Position numbers and translations under genes: made by a program. Shown piece after piece: positions 1 to 6,433 of a stretch of DNA of 16,541 bases. The first letter of the stretch is position 1. Every line of letters begins with the position of its first letter. Under the pieces are notes generated by a model, which searched no databases, had not been told where the DNA came from, and saw only the letters and a list, made by a program, of their open reading frames with translations. Source of the stretch: Planctomycetota bacterium (GTDB lineage Bacteria; Planctomycetota; PUPC01; DSUN01); the NCBI GenBank assembly GCA_016872875.1, contig VGYW01000169.1:1-16541 (forward strand), given 5' to 3'.

Positions 1-339
1 TACTATGTCTATTGCGGCAGCGCGATGCGCGGCCTCGAGGCCCGGATCGCGCGCCACCAACGGCGGACCAAGAGGCTCCACTGGCACATTGACTACTTCC
101 TCGCCCTCCCGAAGGCGAGGCTGATTGAGGTACATCTGTTTCCCTCTGCATGTCGCGTGGAATGCCAACTGAACCAACTGGTTCAGAGTTTTCGGGGCGC
201 AGGCGTGCCCATCAGCGGTTTCGGCTCCTCCGACTGCGCGAGCGGCTGCCCCGCACACCTGACCTGCTTCGCCAAGAACCCGCGTCTGGAAAGGAACCTC
301 CGATGGAAGGTCCTATTGACCTCCGCAGCGACACCGTGA
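1..339 (+). CDS. DUF123 / GIY-YIG-related protein, 3' part
   Basis: This is the C-terminal part of a gene that begins before the window; the frame is open from base 1 (tac tat gtc tat, YYVYCGSA) to the TGA at 337-339. The visible protein resembles the DUF123 domain (Pfam PF01986), a small fold related to GIY-YIG nucleases, found alone or fused to endonuclease III-like proteins. The supporting motifs are YYVYCGSAMRGLEARIARH, LHWHIDYFLA, the VECQL segment and GFGSSDC followed by CPAHL, in the order expected for that family. Biochemical function is not established for the family; a nucleic-acid role is inferred from the fold. About 20 residues after CPAHL look like a non-conserved tail. The last 37 bases overlap the start of the threonine aldolase gene in another frame, so the two may be translationally linked. 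Confidence 0.8.
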   Translation, partial: YYVYCGSAMRGLEARIARHQRRTKRLHWHIDYFLALPKARLIEVHLFPSACRVECQLNQLVQSFRGAGVPISGFGSSDCASGCPAHLTCFAKNPRLERNLRWKVLLTSAATP

Positions 340-1343
340 CCAAGCCCTCGCCCGCGATGCGGCAGGCGATGGCCAATGCCGAGGTGGGCGACGACGTGGC
401 CCGCGAAGACCCCACGGTGAACCGTCTGGAGGCCCTCTGCGCCGAACTCTATGGCATGGAGGCTTCGCTCATTGTGCCCTCGGGCTCCATGGCCAACCAG
501 GTTGCCATCAAGACCTGGACGCATCCGGGCGACGAGCTGATCGTGGACATGAACGCCCATTGCTACAACCTCGAGAGCGCGGCGATTGCGGCGATCTCCG
601 GCGTGCAGGTGGCGCCGGTCGAGGGCAAGCGCGGCATCATGACCCCCGAGCAGGTCGAGGCACGCATCCGCCCGAGGAACATCCACCACGGGCCAAGCAC
701 CCTCATCGCCATCGAGAACACCCACAACCGCGGCGGCGGCTCCGTCTACCCCGTGGAGAACGTGGCCGGCATATCCGAGGTGGCTCGCCGCCACGGCATT
801 CGCCTCCACCTCGACGGCGCGAGGCTCCTTAACGCCTGCGTGGAGAAGCGGCTGAGACCGACGGAATACACGCGCTACTGCGATTCCGCGACGCTCTGCT
901 TCTCGAAGGGGCTCGGCTGCCCCGTCGGCTCCATCCTGGCCGGCCCAAAGGACTTCATCGAGCAGGCCCGCCGCTGGCGCAAGGTCTTCGGCGGCGGGAT
1001 GCGGCAGGCCGGCATTCTTGCTGCGGCGGCTATCTATGCCCTCGAACACAACGTGGAGCGCCTCGCCGAGGACCACGCCAACGCCCGCCTCCTCGCCCGC
1101 GGCCTCGCGGCGATTGACACCCTCGACCTCAGCCCCGACGAGGTGGAGACGAACATGGTCTTCTTCGAGTGCCGCCGCACCGGAATGGCCGCCGCCGAGC
1201 TAAAGCAGCGAATGGCCAAGGCCGGCGTCCTCATGTACGACACCGCCCCACACCGCATCCGCCTTGTGACCCACCTCGATGTCAGCCGCGAGCAGATTCT
1301 GGAGGCGGTGGCGCGATTCAAGCAGGTGCTCATGTCGGTTTGA
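303..1343 (+). CDS. ltaE: Low-specificity L-threonine aldolase
   Basis: A 346-residue PLP enzyme of fold type I that cleaves L-threonine or L-allo-threonine to glycine and acetaldehyde in the cytoplasm. It opens with the family's typical IDLRSDTVTKPSPAMR and GDDVAREDPTVNRLE. His86 (AHCYNLES) fits the residue that stacks on the PLP ring. LDGARLLNA (Asp171, Arg174) fits the cofactor-binding Asp/Arg pair. FSKGLGCPVGS carries the PLP lysine, Lys202. The length is normal for the family (about 340). I chose the ATG at 303 because it follows GGAAAGGAA at a good distance and matches the usual N terminus; the same frame is open further upstream (ATG at 150), but that extension has no family similarity. 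The gene overlaps the DUF123 gene by 37 bp. Nothing seems missing from the active site. Confidence 0.94.
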   Translation: MEGPIDLRSDTVTKPSPAMRQAMANAEVGDDVAREDPTVNRLEALCAELYGMEASLIVPSGSMANQVAIKTWTHPGDELIVDMNAHCYNLESAAIAAISGVQVAPVEGKRGIMTPEQVEARIRPRNIHHGPSTLIAIENTHNRGGGSVYPVENVAGISEVARRHGIRLHLDGARLLNACVEKRLRPTEYTRYCDSATLCFSKGLGCPVGSILAGPKDFIEQARRWRKVFGGGMRQAGILAAAAIYALEHNVERLAEDHANARLLARGLAAIDTLDLSPDEVETNMVFFECRRTGMAAAELKQRMAKAGVLMYDTAPHRIRLVTHLDVSREQILEAVARFKQVLMSV

Positions 1344-1374
1344 TCGCAGGCCGCGCCGGGGCTAGGATGGAGGA

Positions 1375-1471
1375 GGGACCACAGGGACCCCAGCGACCAC
1401 AGGGACCGGCCGGGCCAATGGCCGCCTTGTGGCTCATGGGTCCCTGTGGTCCCTGTGGTCCCTGTGGTCCC
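1375..1471. repeat. Long inverted repeat of 9-bp units
   Basis: The left arm, 1375-1407, is built from GGGACCACAGGGACC units. The right arm, 1439-1471, is 3.7 tandem copies of GGTCCCTGT. The arms are reverse complements at 31 of 33 positions, with a 31-base loop that itself contains the GC-rich GGCCGGGCCAATGGCC. The structure sits between the threonine aldolase stop and the ketoacyl synthase start, so it could fold in the mRNA. There is no T-tract, so I do not call it an intrinsic terminator. Confidence 0.85.
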
Positions 1472-1488
1472 TTGGGTCGCTTCGCCTC

Positions 1489-2688
1489 ATGTCCCAACAC
1501 CCTCCTCGCCTCGTCATCACCGGCCTCGGCGCCATCGCGCCCAACGGCAACTCCGTGGCGGAGCTGTGGGAGGGGCTTGTCGCCGGGCGGTGCGCGATCG
1601 GGCCAATCACCCACTTCGACGCCTCACCCTTCCGCAATGTCAACGGAGGCGAGGTGAGGAACTTCCCGCTGCCCGACCCCGAGGCCAGCCGCGCGAAGGC
1701 TTATGCCCTCGCCGCCATCGAGCAGGCCATTGCCGACGCCAGACTTGAGGGCGATGCTCTCCGCCAGGCGGGCATCGTGCTCGCAACCAACTTCGGCGGC
1801 TGCGAGCACGGTGAGAAGCTCGTCGCCGCCCGCCAGCGCGGCCAGACGCCTGACCCGCGCTGGCTCGAAGAGTTCGACTTCAACGCCGCGGCCAGGGCCG
1901 CTGCCCAGCGGTGGGGCCTCCGCGGGCCATCGGCAACCCTCTCGCTCTCCTGCGCCTCGGGCGTCGCCGCCATCGGCTATGCAGTTGACCTCATCCGCGA
2001 AGGGCGCTGCGCCGCCGCCGTAGCCGGCGGCTACGACGAGCTGGCCCTGATGTCCTACAGCGGCCTGAGCGCGCTCCGCGCCATCACCCCGGAAATCATC
2101 CGCCCATTCGACAAGAACCGCCAGGGCACCATGTTCTCCGAGGGGGCGGGCGTCGTCGTCGTCGAATCCCTCGACTCCGCCAAGGCACGCGGAGCCACAA
2201 TCCACGCCGAGGTCCGCGGCCACGCGATGAACAACGACGCCTTCCACATGACCGCGCCCGACACCAGCGGCAAGGGGATCATCGCCGTCATGCGCGGCGC
2301 GCTCGACGACGCCGGCGTGAAGCCCGAAGACATCCAGCACGTCAACGCCCACGGCACCGGGACGCCCTACAACGACAAGATCGAGACCGCGGCGATCAAG
2401 GCCGTCTTCAACGCCCACGCCCGCAAGCTCGCCATCACAGCCAACAAGTCCATGCTCGGCCACACCTGCGGCGCCGCAGGCACCCTCGAGTCCATCGCCA
2501 CGATCAAGACCCTCCAGACGGGCATCGTCCCGCCCACCATCCACTGCGCGACGCCCGATCCCGAGTGCGATCTGGATTACGTGCCCAATGTGGCCCGCCG
2601 CTGCGACGTGCGGCTGGCCCTCTGCAATGCCTATGGCATTGGGGGAACCAATGCCGCGATTGTGCTCGCAAGATGGGAGGGCCGATGA
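1489..2688 (+). CDS. Beta-ketoacyl-ACP synthase (FabF-like, catalytic KS)
   Basis: A 399-residue condensing enzyme of the KAS II/FabF group, which joins an acyl chain to malonyl-ACP with loss of CO2. All catalytic residues are visible: nucleophile Cys155 in LSLSCASGVAAIGYA, His288 in VNAHGTGTPYND, Lys320 and His325 in NKSMLGHTCGAAG, and the C-terminal NAYGIGGTNAAIVL glycine loop. The start at ATG 1489 (MSQHPPRLVITGLG) matches the family; the in-frame ATG at 1429 would add 20 residues (LWSLWSL type) translated from the 9-bp repeat and is rejected. No clear Shine-Dalgarno sequence is visible because the repeat occupies the leader. The gene is followed after 45 bp by a second KS-like gene that lacks the catalytic residues, suggesting a KS-alpha/KS-beta heterodimer. 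No ACP, ketoreductase or acyltransferase gene lies nearby, so the product (fatty acid or polyketide) is unknown. Confidence 0.9.
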   Translation: MSQHPPRLVITGLGAIAPNGNSVAELWEGLVAGRCAIGPITHFDASPFRNVNGGEVRNFPLPDPEASRAKAYALAAIEQAIADARLEGDALRQAGIVLATNFGGCEHGEKLVAARQRGQTPDPRWLEEFDFNAAARAAAQRWGLRGPSATLSLSCASGVAAIGYAVDLIREGRCAAAVAGGYDELALMSYSGLSALRAITPEIIRPFDKNRQGTMFSEGAGVVVVESLDSAKARGATIHAEVRGHAMNNDAFHMTAPDTSGKGIIAVMRGALDDAGVKPEDIQHVNAHGTGTPYNDKIETAAIKAVFNAHARKLAITANKSMLGHTCGAAGTLESIATIKTLQTGIVPPTIHCATPDPECDLDYVPNVARRCDVRLALCNAYGIGGTNAAIVLARWEGR

Positions 2689-2697
2689 GAAGATCGA

Positions 2698-2730
2698 GGA
2701 CGAGGACGAGGGACGAAGGACGAGGACGAT
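2698..2730. repeat. Degenerate GGACGAG heptamer array
   Basis: About five units of 7,6,7,7,6 bases (GGACGAG, GACGAG, GGACGAA, GGACGAG, GACGAT) fill the gap between the two ketoacyl synthase genes. The purine-rich units could serve as a weak ribosome-binding site for the GTG at 2734. A related fragment in the other orientation, TCGTCCTCGTCCCTC, lies at 16468-16482. Confidence 0.65.
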
Positions 2731-2733
2731 TGG

Positions 2734-3897
2734 GTGAGTAACGAGGTCGTCATCACGGGTGTCGGGTGCATCGCGCCGCTCGGGCTGTCGCTGGAGGCGC
2801 TAGGGGAGGCGCTGCGCGAGGGGCGGAACGGCTTCGGCGAGGTCGCCTCGTTCGATGCCTCGGCCTTCCCCTGCCGCTTCGGGGCCGAGGTGCTCGACCT
2901 GGAGCTGGGCGACTTCATCGAGTCGTCGAAGACCTATATTGACCGCACGTCGGCCTTCGCCCTGGCCGCGTGCGCCTCCGCGCTCAAGGACGCCCACTGG
3001 TCCGGCGACGAGAGTGTGGGGCTCGTCCTCGGCACGGCCTGGGGCTGCATGGACTCCCTGGAGCTCTTCGCGCAGAAGCTGGTGGAGGGGAAGCCGAAGT
3101 TCGTCTCCCCGCTGCCCTTCACCCACAGCTACGCGAACGCGCCGAACAGCCTGGCCTCGATTGAGTTCAAGCTCCGCGGGTTCAATGCCTGCTTCACGTG
3201 CGGCCACGTCTCCGGCCTGGCCGCGGTTGAATATGCCTGTCGCCGCGTCGCGCTGGGCAAGGAGAAGCGGCTGTTGGCCGGCGGCGCCGAATCCCTCTCC
3301 GCATCGGTCTTCCAGGCATATTGTCAGCGCGGCGGGCTGAACTCTGGCGCCGACCCGCGCCCCTATGACCCCGCCTCGGCGGGCATGCTCCTCGGCGAGG
3401 GCGGCGCCGTCTTCGCCATTGAGGAGGCCGAGTGCGCCAGGCAGTGGAACACCCCGGTCCTCGCCCGTGTCGCTGGCTGGGCCTCGTGTCGAGGCGAATC
3501 CGTCGCCGAGGGCCTCGGCCGCTCGATGCGCGAGGCGATGGCGAGCGGGGGCGTCGCGCCGGACGACGTGGATGCGATCTTCGGCATCGGCTGCGGGGTG
3601 CCTGCGCTCGATGCCACAGAGGCCGAGGCCGTGCGAACCATCTTCGGCGACTGCGTCTTGAACTCGAAACTCGCAACGCGAAACGCGAAACCCTCCCCTG
3701 TTCTGGTTTCGGTGAAGGGCTTGCTGGGCGAGGCGATGGGCGCGGGCGGCCCGCTCTCGCTCGCCACGGCCCTCGCCTGCCTCGAAGGCCACTTCCTGCC
3801 CGGCGGCGACCCCCTCCCGAAGCCTCTCCGCACCCTCCTCGTCAACGCCGCCGATCTTGGCGGCTCCTGCGTGAGCATCGTGCTCGCGTCCCCGTAG
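2734..3897 (+). CDS. Ketoacyl synthase-like protein lacking the catalytic triad (KS-beta/chain-length-factor-like)
   Basis: A 387-residue protein with the thiolase-fold signature of ketoacyl synthases: MSNEVVITGVGCIAPLG at the start, SGLAAVEYACRRVALG, GGAESLS, a GEGGAVFAIE loop, VKGLLGEAMGAGG and a C-terminal glycine loop (LGGSCVSIVL). The active site is gone. The nucleophile position of ACASG is read as GHVSG, placing His158 there, with Cys156 two residues earlier. The VNAHGT histidine motif is replaced by the GIGCGVPALD region. The second histidine is Glu333 (LGEAMG), while Lys328 is kept. This is the pattern of a non-condensing partner subunit such as a chain-length factor. A GTG start is used; the frame and the N-terminal match fix it. 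Residues about 310-322 (NSKLATRNAKPSP) come from an in-frame heptamer repeat before the conserved VSVKG strand. The partner is most likely the gene 45 bp upstream. Confidence 0.86.
   Translation: MSNEVVITGVGCIAPLGLSLEALGEALREGRNGFGEVASFDASAFPCRFGAEVLDLELGDFIESSKTYIDRTSAFALAACASALKDAHWSGDESVGLVLGTAWGCMDSLELFAQKLVEGKPKFVSPLPFTHSYANAPNSLASIEFKLRGFNACFTCGHVSGLAAVEYACRRVALGKEKRLLAGGAESLSASVFQAYCQRGGLNSGADPRPYDPASAGMLLGEGGAVFAIEEAECARQWNTPVLARVAGWASCRGESVAEGLGRSMREAMASGGVAPDDVDAIFGIGCGVPALDATEAEAVRTIFGDCVLNSKLATRNAKPSPVLVSVKGLLGEAMGAGGPLSLATALACLEGHFLPGGDPLPKPLRTLLVNAADLGGSCVSIVLASP
3663..3690. repeat. In-frame heptamer array in the KS-beta-like gene
   Basis: Four 7-bp units, CTCGAAA, CTCGCAA, CGCGAAA and CGCGAAA, lie inside the second ketoacyl synthase gene and encode NSKLATRNAK-type sequence. 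The segment has no place in the KS fold alignment and looks like a tolerated loop insertion. Confidence 0.72.
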
Positions 3898-3930
3898 GCG
3901 GGGGAAGGGGATGGGGGAGAGGAAAAGAAG

Positions 3931-3969
3931 GGGCAGGGGAATGGGGGCAGGGGAATGAGAGGAGAAGAG
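3931..3969. repeat. Left 39-bp inverted repeat flanking the GxxExxY gene
   Basis: This arm matches the reverse complement of 4809-4847 at 38 of 39 positions. Its core (from 3930) is two exact copies of a 14-bp unit, GGGGCAGGGGAATG, which is itself two heptamers. It ends in purine-rich GAGGAGAAGAG, 27 bp before the GTG of the enclosed gene. Confidence 0.9.
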
Positions 3970-3996
3970 ATAGAACAAGAGGAAAGGAGGAAGTAG

Positions 3997-4797
3997 GTGC
4001 CAATCAGTTGCTCGCTTGAGGTGCGATGCCTGACAGAAGAGGAGTTCGAGGAGGTGGATTACCGGGTGATGGGGCATGCATTCGCAAGCCAGAACGAGCT
4101 CGGGCGGCTGTGCGAGGAGGGCATCTACCAGAGGGACCTCCAAGCTCGCCTGTTGGCCGATGGGTTCCGGAATGTTCAGATCGAGGTGCCGGTGACGGTT
4201 TCGCACGGGGATTTCTCGAAAACGTATCTGATTGACCTTGTGGCGGACGACGCGGTGTACGAGTTGAAGGCGACAGAGGCGCTCACGAGCGAGCACCAGG
4301 CTCAGCTCCTGCACTACCTCTTCCTGCTCGGGGTGAGGCGTGGCAAGCTGATCAACTTCAGGCCGCCCAAGGTCGCCGGGCGCATCTGCGCCACATCGCT
4401 GTCACCGGATGCCCGACGCCAGGTCAAGGCGGACACGGCCAGGTGGCAGGACGCGGCGCCCACTTGCGCGACGCTTCGGCAAACGATGCTGGCGCTACTT
4501 GCCGACTGGGGTGCATTCCTGGAAGTGCCGCTGTACCAGGAGGCCCTGACGCACTTCCTCGGTGGAGAGCAACAGCTTGTTCAGCGCCTGCCTCTACACC
4601 GGGGTGGCGTGTTGCTGGGGACCCAACGTTTCCATGTCCATGGCCCTGCGGTCGCCTTCCGACTTACCGCCGTGTCCGAGCAGCCCGAAGCCACCGAGGC
4701 ACACCTCAGGAGGCTCCTCGCGCACTCGCAGCTCCGAGCCCTGCAATGGATCAACCTCGACCATGCAACCGCCCAGTTCGTAACCCTAACCCGTTGA
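3997..4797 (+). CDS. GxxExxY family protein (PD-(D/E)xK-like fold) with long C-terminal extension
   Basis: The first 130 residues fit the GxxExxY family (TIGR04256; PDDEXK_3, PF13366). The name motif is read as GRLCEEGIY at residues 36-44, with Leu where the second Gly usually stands. The PD-(D/E)xK core is visible as YLIDLVADD (Asp80) followed by YELKA (Glu89, Lys91), then HQAQLLHYLFLLGVRRGKLINF. The family is common in several copies in planctomycetes and Verrucomicrobia; its function is unproven and nuclease activity is inferred from the fold. This protein has 266 residues, about twice the usual size: residues 130-266 form an extension ending in HLRRLLAHSQLRALQWINL. The GTG start is supported by GGAAAGGAGG six bases upstream. 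The gene is enclosed by 39-bp inverted repeats (3931-3969 and 4809-4847), suggesting it moves or moved as a unit. Confidence 0.86.
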   Translation: MPISCSLEVRCLTEEEFEEVDYRVMGHAFASQNELGRLCEEGIYQRDLQARLLADGFRNVQIEVPVTVSHGDFSKTYLIDLVADDAVYELKATEALTSEHQAQLLHYLFLLGVRRGKLINFRPPKVAGRICATSLSPDARRQVKADTARWQDAAPTCATLRQTMLALLADWGAFLEVPLYQEALTHFLGGEQQLVQRLPLHRGGVLLGTQRFHVHGPAVAFRLTAVSEQPEATEAHLRRLLAHSQLRALQWINLDHATAQFVTLTR

Positions 4798-4808
4798 GCC
4801 CTTCTCTG

Positions 4809-4847
4809 CTCTTCTCTTCTCATTCCCCTGCCCCCATTCCCCTGCCC
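4809..4847. repeat. Right 39-bp inverted repeat flanking the GxxExxY gene
   Basis: This is the reverse complement of 3931-3969 with one mismatch. It begins 12 bases after the enclosed gene's stop and runs over the 3' end of the minus-strand STN gene, whose last residues (GRGMGAGE) are translated from it. No clear target duplication flanks the pair. Confidence 0.9.
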
Positions 4848-5945
4848 TCCCTCTTCTCGGCTCTCTGCCTCGCCGCTCCCTTAAGACTCGCCACTATCCT
4901 CTCGTGGATGGCGGTGGTGGTGCAGACGATGAGCCGGCGCTTGTGGTGCTCGATGAAGTGGTGGCGTGCCCATTCATTGTGCTTTTGGCACTCTTTGAGC
5001 AGCCCTGCGGCGAGGCCGGCGGCGGCGGCGTCGGAGGCGAGGTTGCGGACATCGTAGATCGCCCAGGCCGCCGGGCGCAGGAGGCGGGCGCGCTCTGGCG
5101 TGGTGAACAGGAGGGCGTGGCCGGTGGCCACGTGGACGGTGCCCGTCTGCCCCTCCAGGGCGCGCAGGGCGTCGGCGAGGGTCGGCTTGTCGCCTTCGAG
5201 CTTCACCTCGGCCTTCGGCAGCTCCGCGTCGGGGTCGAGCACGAGGGTCGCGCGGGCCTGCGCCCCGAGGTCGGCCAGGGCTTCGGCGGCGTGCATCGCC
5301 TTCGCGGGCGGCTGGACCTGCTTCTTCAGCGCGGCTGCCAAGTGCTCGGGGAGCGTGTCCCTCAGCTCAAGCGCCTTGTGCCGTAGCGCGCGGGCGTCGG
5401 CGGCGGGGGAGGGGAGTTCGCGGTGCTCGCCGGGCTCAAGGTTGGCGAGCCAGGAGCGGAGGTGGTCCACGAGCCGCAGTGCGTTAGGCGGCGCCGACAC
5501 ATCGAGGTAATGTCCCGGCCGCGCCTTGCAGGACGAGCGGGGCACGGTCCCCGCGCGGGCCGCCAGGTCGTTGAGGAGCTTCTCGACCAGTGCGGCGAGC
5601 TGGACGGTCTCCTCGCGCGTGGTGGCGGCGCCCCAGGCGAGGTAGAGCTCCTTCTCCGTGTCGCCTTCATCGGGAGAGGAAGGAGAGAGCTCCACCCGGA
5701 CGTCCTCCACCTCGGGCTCCCAGTTGGCGCCCAGGGCGAAGCAGAGGAGCGCGAGCGGCACCGCGCACGGGGCGTCGTCAACGTGCAATGAAATGTGGCG
5801 GTTCCTGATGTCTTGCGGCACGTCGTCGTTGTCGAGGACCGCGTCGCGGCCCATGGCCGCGGCGATGGCGACAAGGGCGGCCTTGATCCCCGCGTGGTCG
5901 AGGTGGAGGGAAACCGTTCTCTCGAACAGCTCTGGGGACACCTCC
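4820..5945 (-). pseudogene. 3' half of an STN/secretin-N-like protein gene, cut off by the IS
   Basis: This is the C-terminal 375 codons of a gene whose first half lies at 7854-9160; the IS4-family element separates them. The frame is open to the IS edge. The only apparent start is a GTG at 5941 (SPELFERTVSLHL), which is really an internal Val, so independent expression is unlikely. Two more STN-like modules are seen: VSLHLDHAGIKAALVAIAAAMG through ISLHVDDAPCAVPLALLCFALG, and LVLDPDAELPKAEVKLEG through GHALLFTTPERARLL. Each is followed by a secretin-N-like helix/strand stretch (LYLAWGAATTREETVQLAALVEKLL; AAWAIYDVRNLASD). No secretin pore domain follows. The final residues are encoded by the right inverted repeat of the neighbouring GxxExxY unit. 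I recognise the module type but not a named family. Confidence 0.8.
5935..5945. repeat. Left target-site duplication of the IS
   Basis: GGGACACCTCC, 11 bp, is identical to 7843-7853 on the other side of the element. An 11-bp duplication is in the range known for IS4-family insertions. Extending the match by one base on either side fails, so the length is well defined. Confidence 0.95.
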
Positions 5946-5963
5946 GAATGGCACTAACTTAGG
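5946..5963. repeat. Left terminal inverted repeat of the IS
   Basis: GAATGGCACTAACTTAGG matches the reverse complement of 7825-7842 at 16 of 18 positions. It contains, on the minus strand, the TAG stop of the DUF6788 gene (5954-5956). Confidence 0.93.
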
Positions 5964-6328
5964 CCGAAGTCAAGCGGGGTCTTGAGTTTGCGGCGTTTGA
6001 CAGCGATGGTGGTGGCCTCAAGGATCTGGAGGGATATCTCCCGCATCTGGCGCAACAGGCGCTCGGCCTCCCGGTGGTTGGCAATCGCCTGCCGGTAGGC
6101 CCCGGCCTGCGAGGCACTGAGATTGACGGTGACGGTCTTGCCCTCGTGCTTCCATGTCCATTGGTAGTAGGGGCCGTAGGCTCTAGTCCGGCCGGGGGCG
6201 TGAGGGTCCTGGCGCCGGACGGTGCGGACGATCAGGGTACCGTGGAGAACGGGGCCAAGCCGGCCCAGGCGCGCGGCCAGGGCCCGGTGGCGCCGCCTCA
6301 AGAGGCGGACCGATCCGGCGATTTTCAT
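5954..6328 (-). CDS. DUF6788 family protein, IS passenger
   Basis: A 124-residue basic protein carried inside the IS and transcribed away from the transposase. It has an arginine-rich N terminus (RLLRRRHRALAARLGRLG), a central LHGTLIVRTVRR and GPYYQWTWKHEGKTVTVNLS segment, then a long helix (AYRQAIANHREAERLLRQMREISLQILEATT). This layout (a short sheet that usually reads GPYYYL...GKT, followed by a helical tail) is what I recognise as DUF6788, a family of unknown function often found beside transposase or recombinase genes. The ATG is preceded by GGAGGAG at a good distance. The TAG lies in the left terminal repeat. A DNA-binding or regulatory role in transposition is inference from charge and position only. 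Confidence 0.78.
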   Translation of the reverse strand: MKIAGSVRLLRRRHRALAARLGRLGPVLHGTLIVRTVRRQDPHAPGRTRAYGPYYQWTWKHEGKTVTVNLSASQAGAYRQAIANHREAERLLRQMREISLQILEATTIAVKRRKLKTPLDFGLS

Positions 6329-6350
6329 GTTGCACTCCTCCGGGCGGCAT

Positions 6351-6380
6351 AGTATACTCGCCAGAGGCTACCAGTATAAA
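6351..6380. promoter_or_regulatory. Possible overlapping divergent promoters of the IS
   Basis: The 105-bp gap between the two divergent IS genes holds TATACT reading toward the DUF6788 gene (6351-6356 on the minus strand, inside the palindrome AGTATACT) and TATAAA reading toward the transposase (6375-6380). They are about 18 bp apart and face to face. The -35 boxes are poor on both strands, so this is tentative. Confidence 0.35.
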
Positions 6381-6433
6381 CGCGGGTAGCTTTCCCCGCC
6401 ATCCCCGGTCGTGGAGGGGCAGGAGGCAGGCCC

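Noticed and set aside
1375..1471. Intrinsic terminator for ltaE
   Set aside because: The hairpin is strong but has no T-tract on either side, and its arms are tandem repeats typical of a dispersed element.
1429..1488. Upstream ATG adding 20 residues to the first ketoacyl synthase
   Set aside because: The extra residues (LWSLWSLWSL) are translation of the 9-bp repeat; the family N terminus begins at 1489.
2800..4314. A 504-codon open frame on the minus strand across the second KS gene and the start of the GxxExxY gene
   Set aside because: It has no domain-like sequence and lies opposite two well-supported genes; long antisense frames are expected at this GC content.
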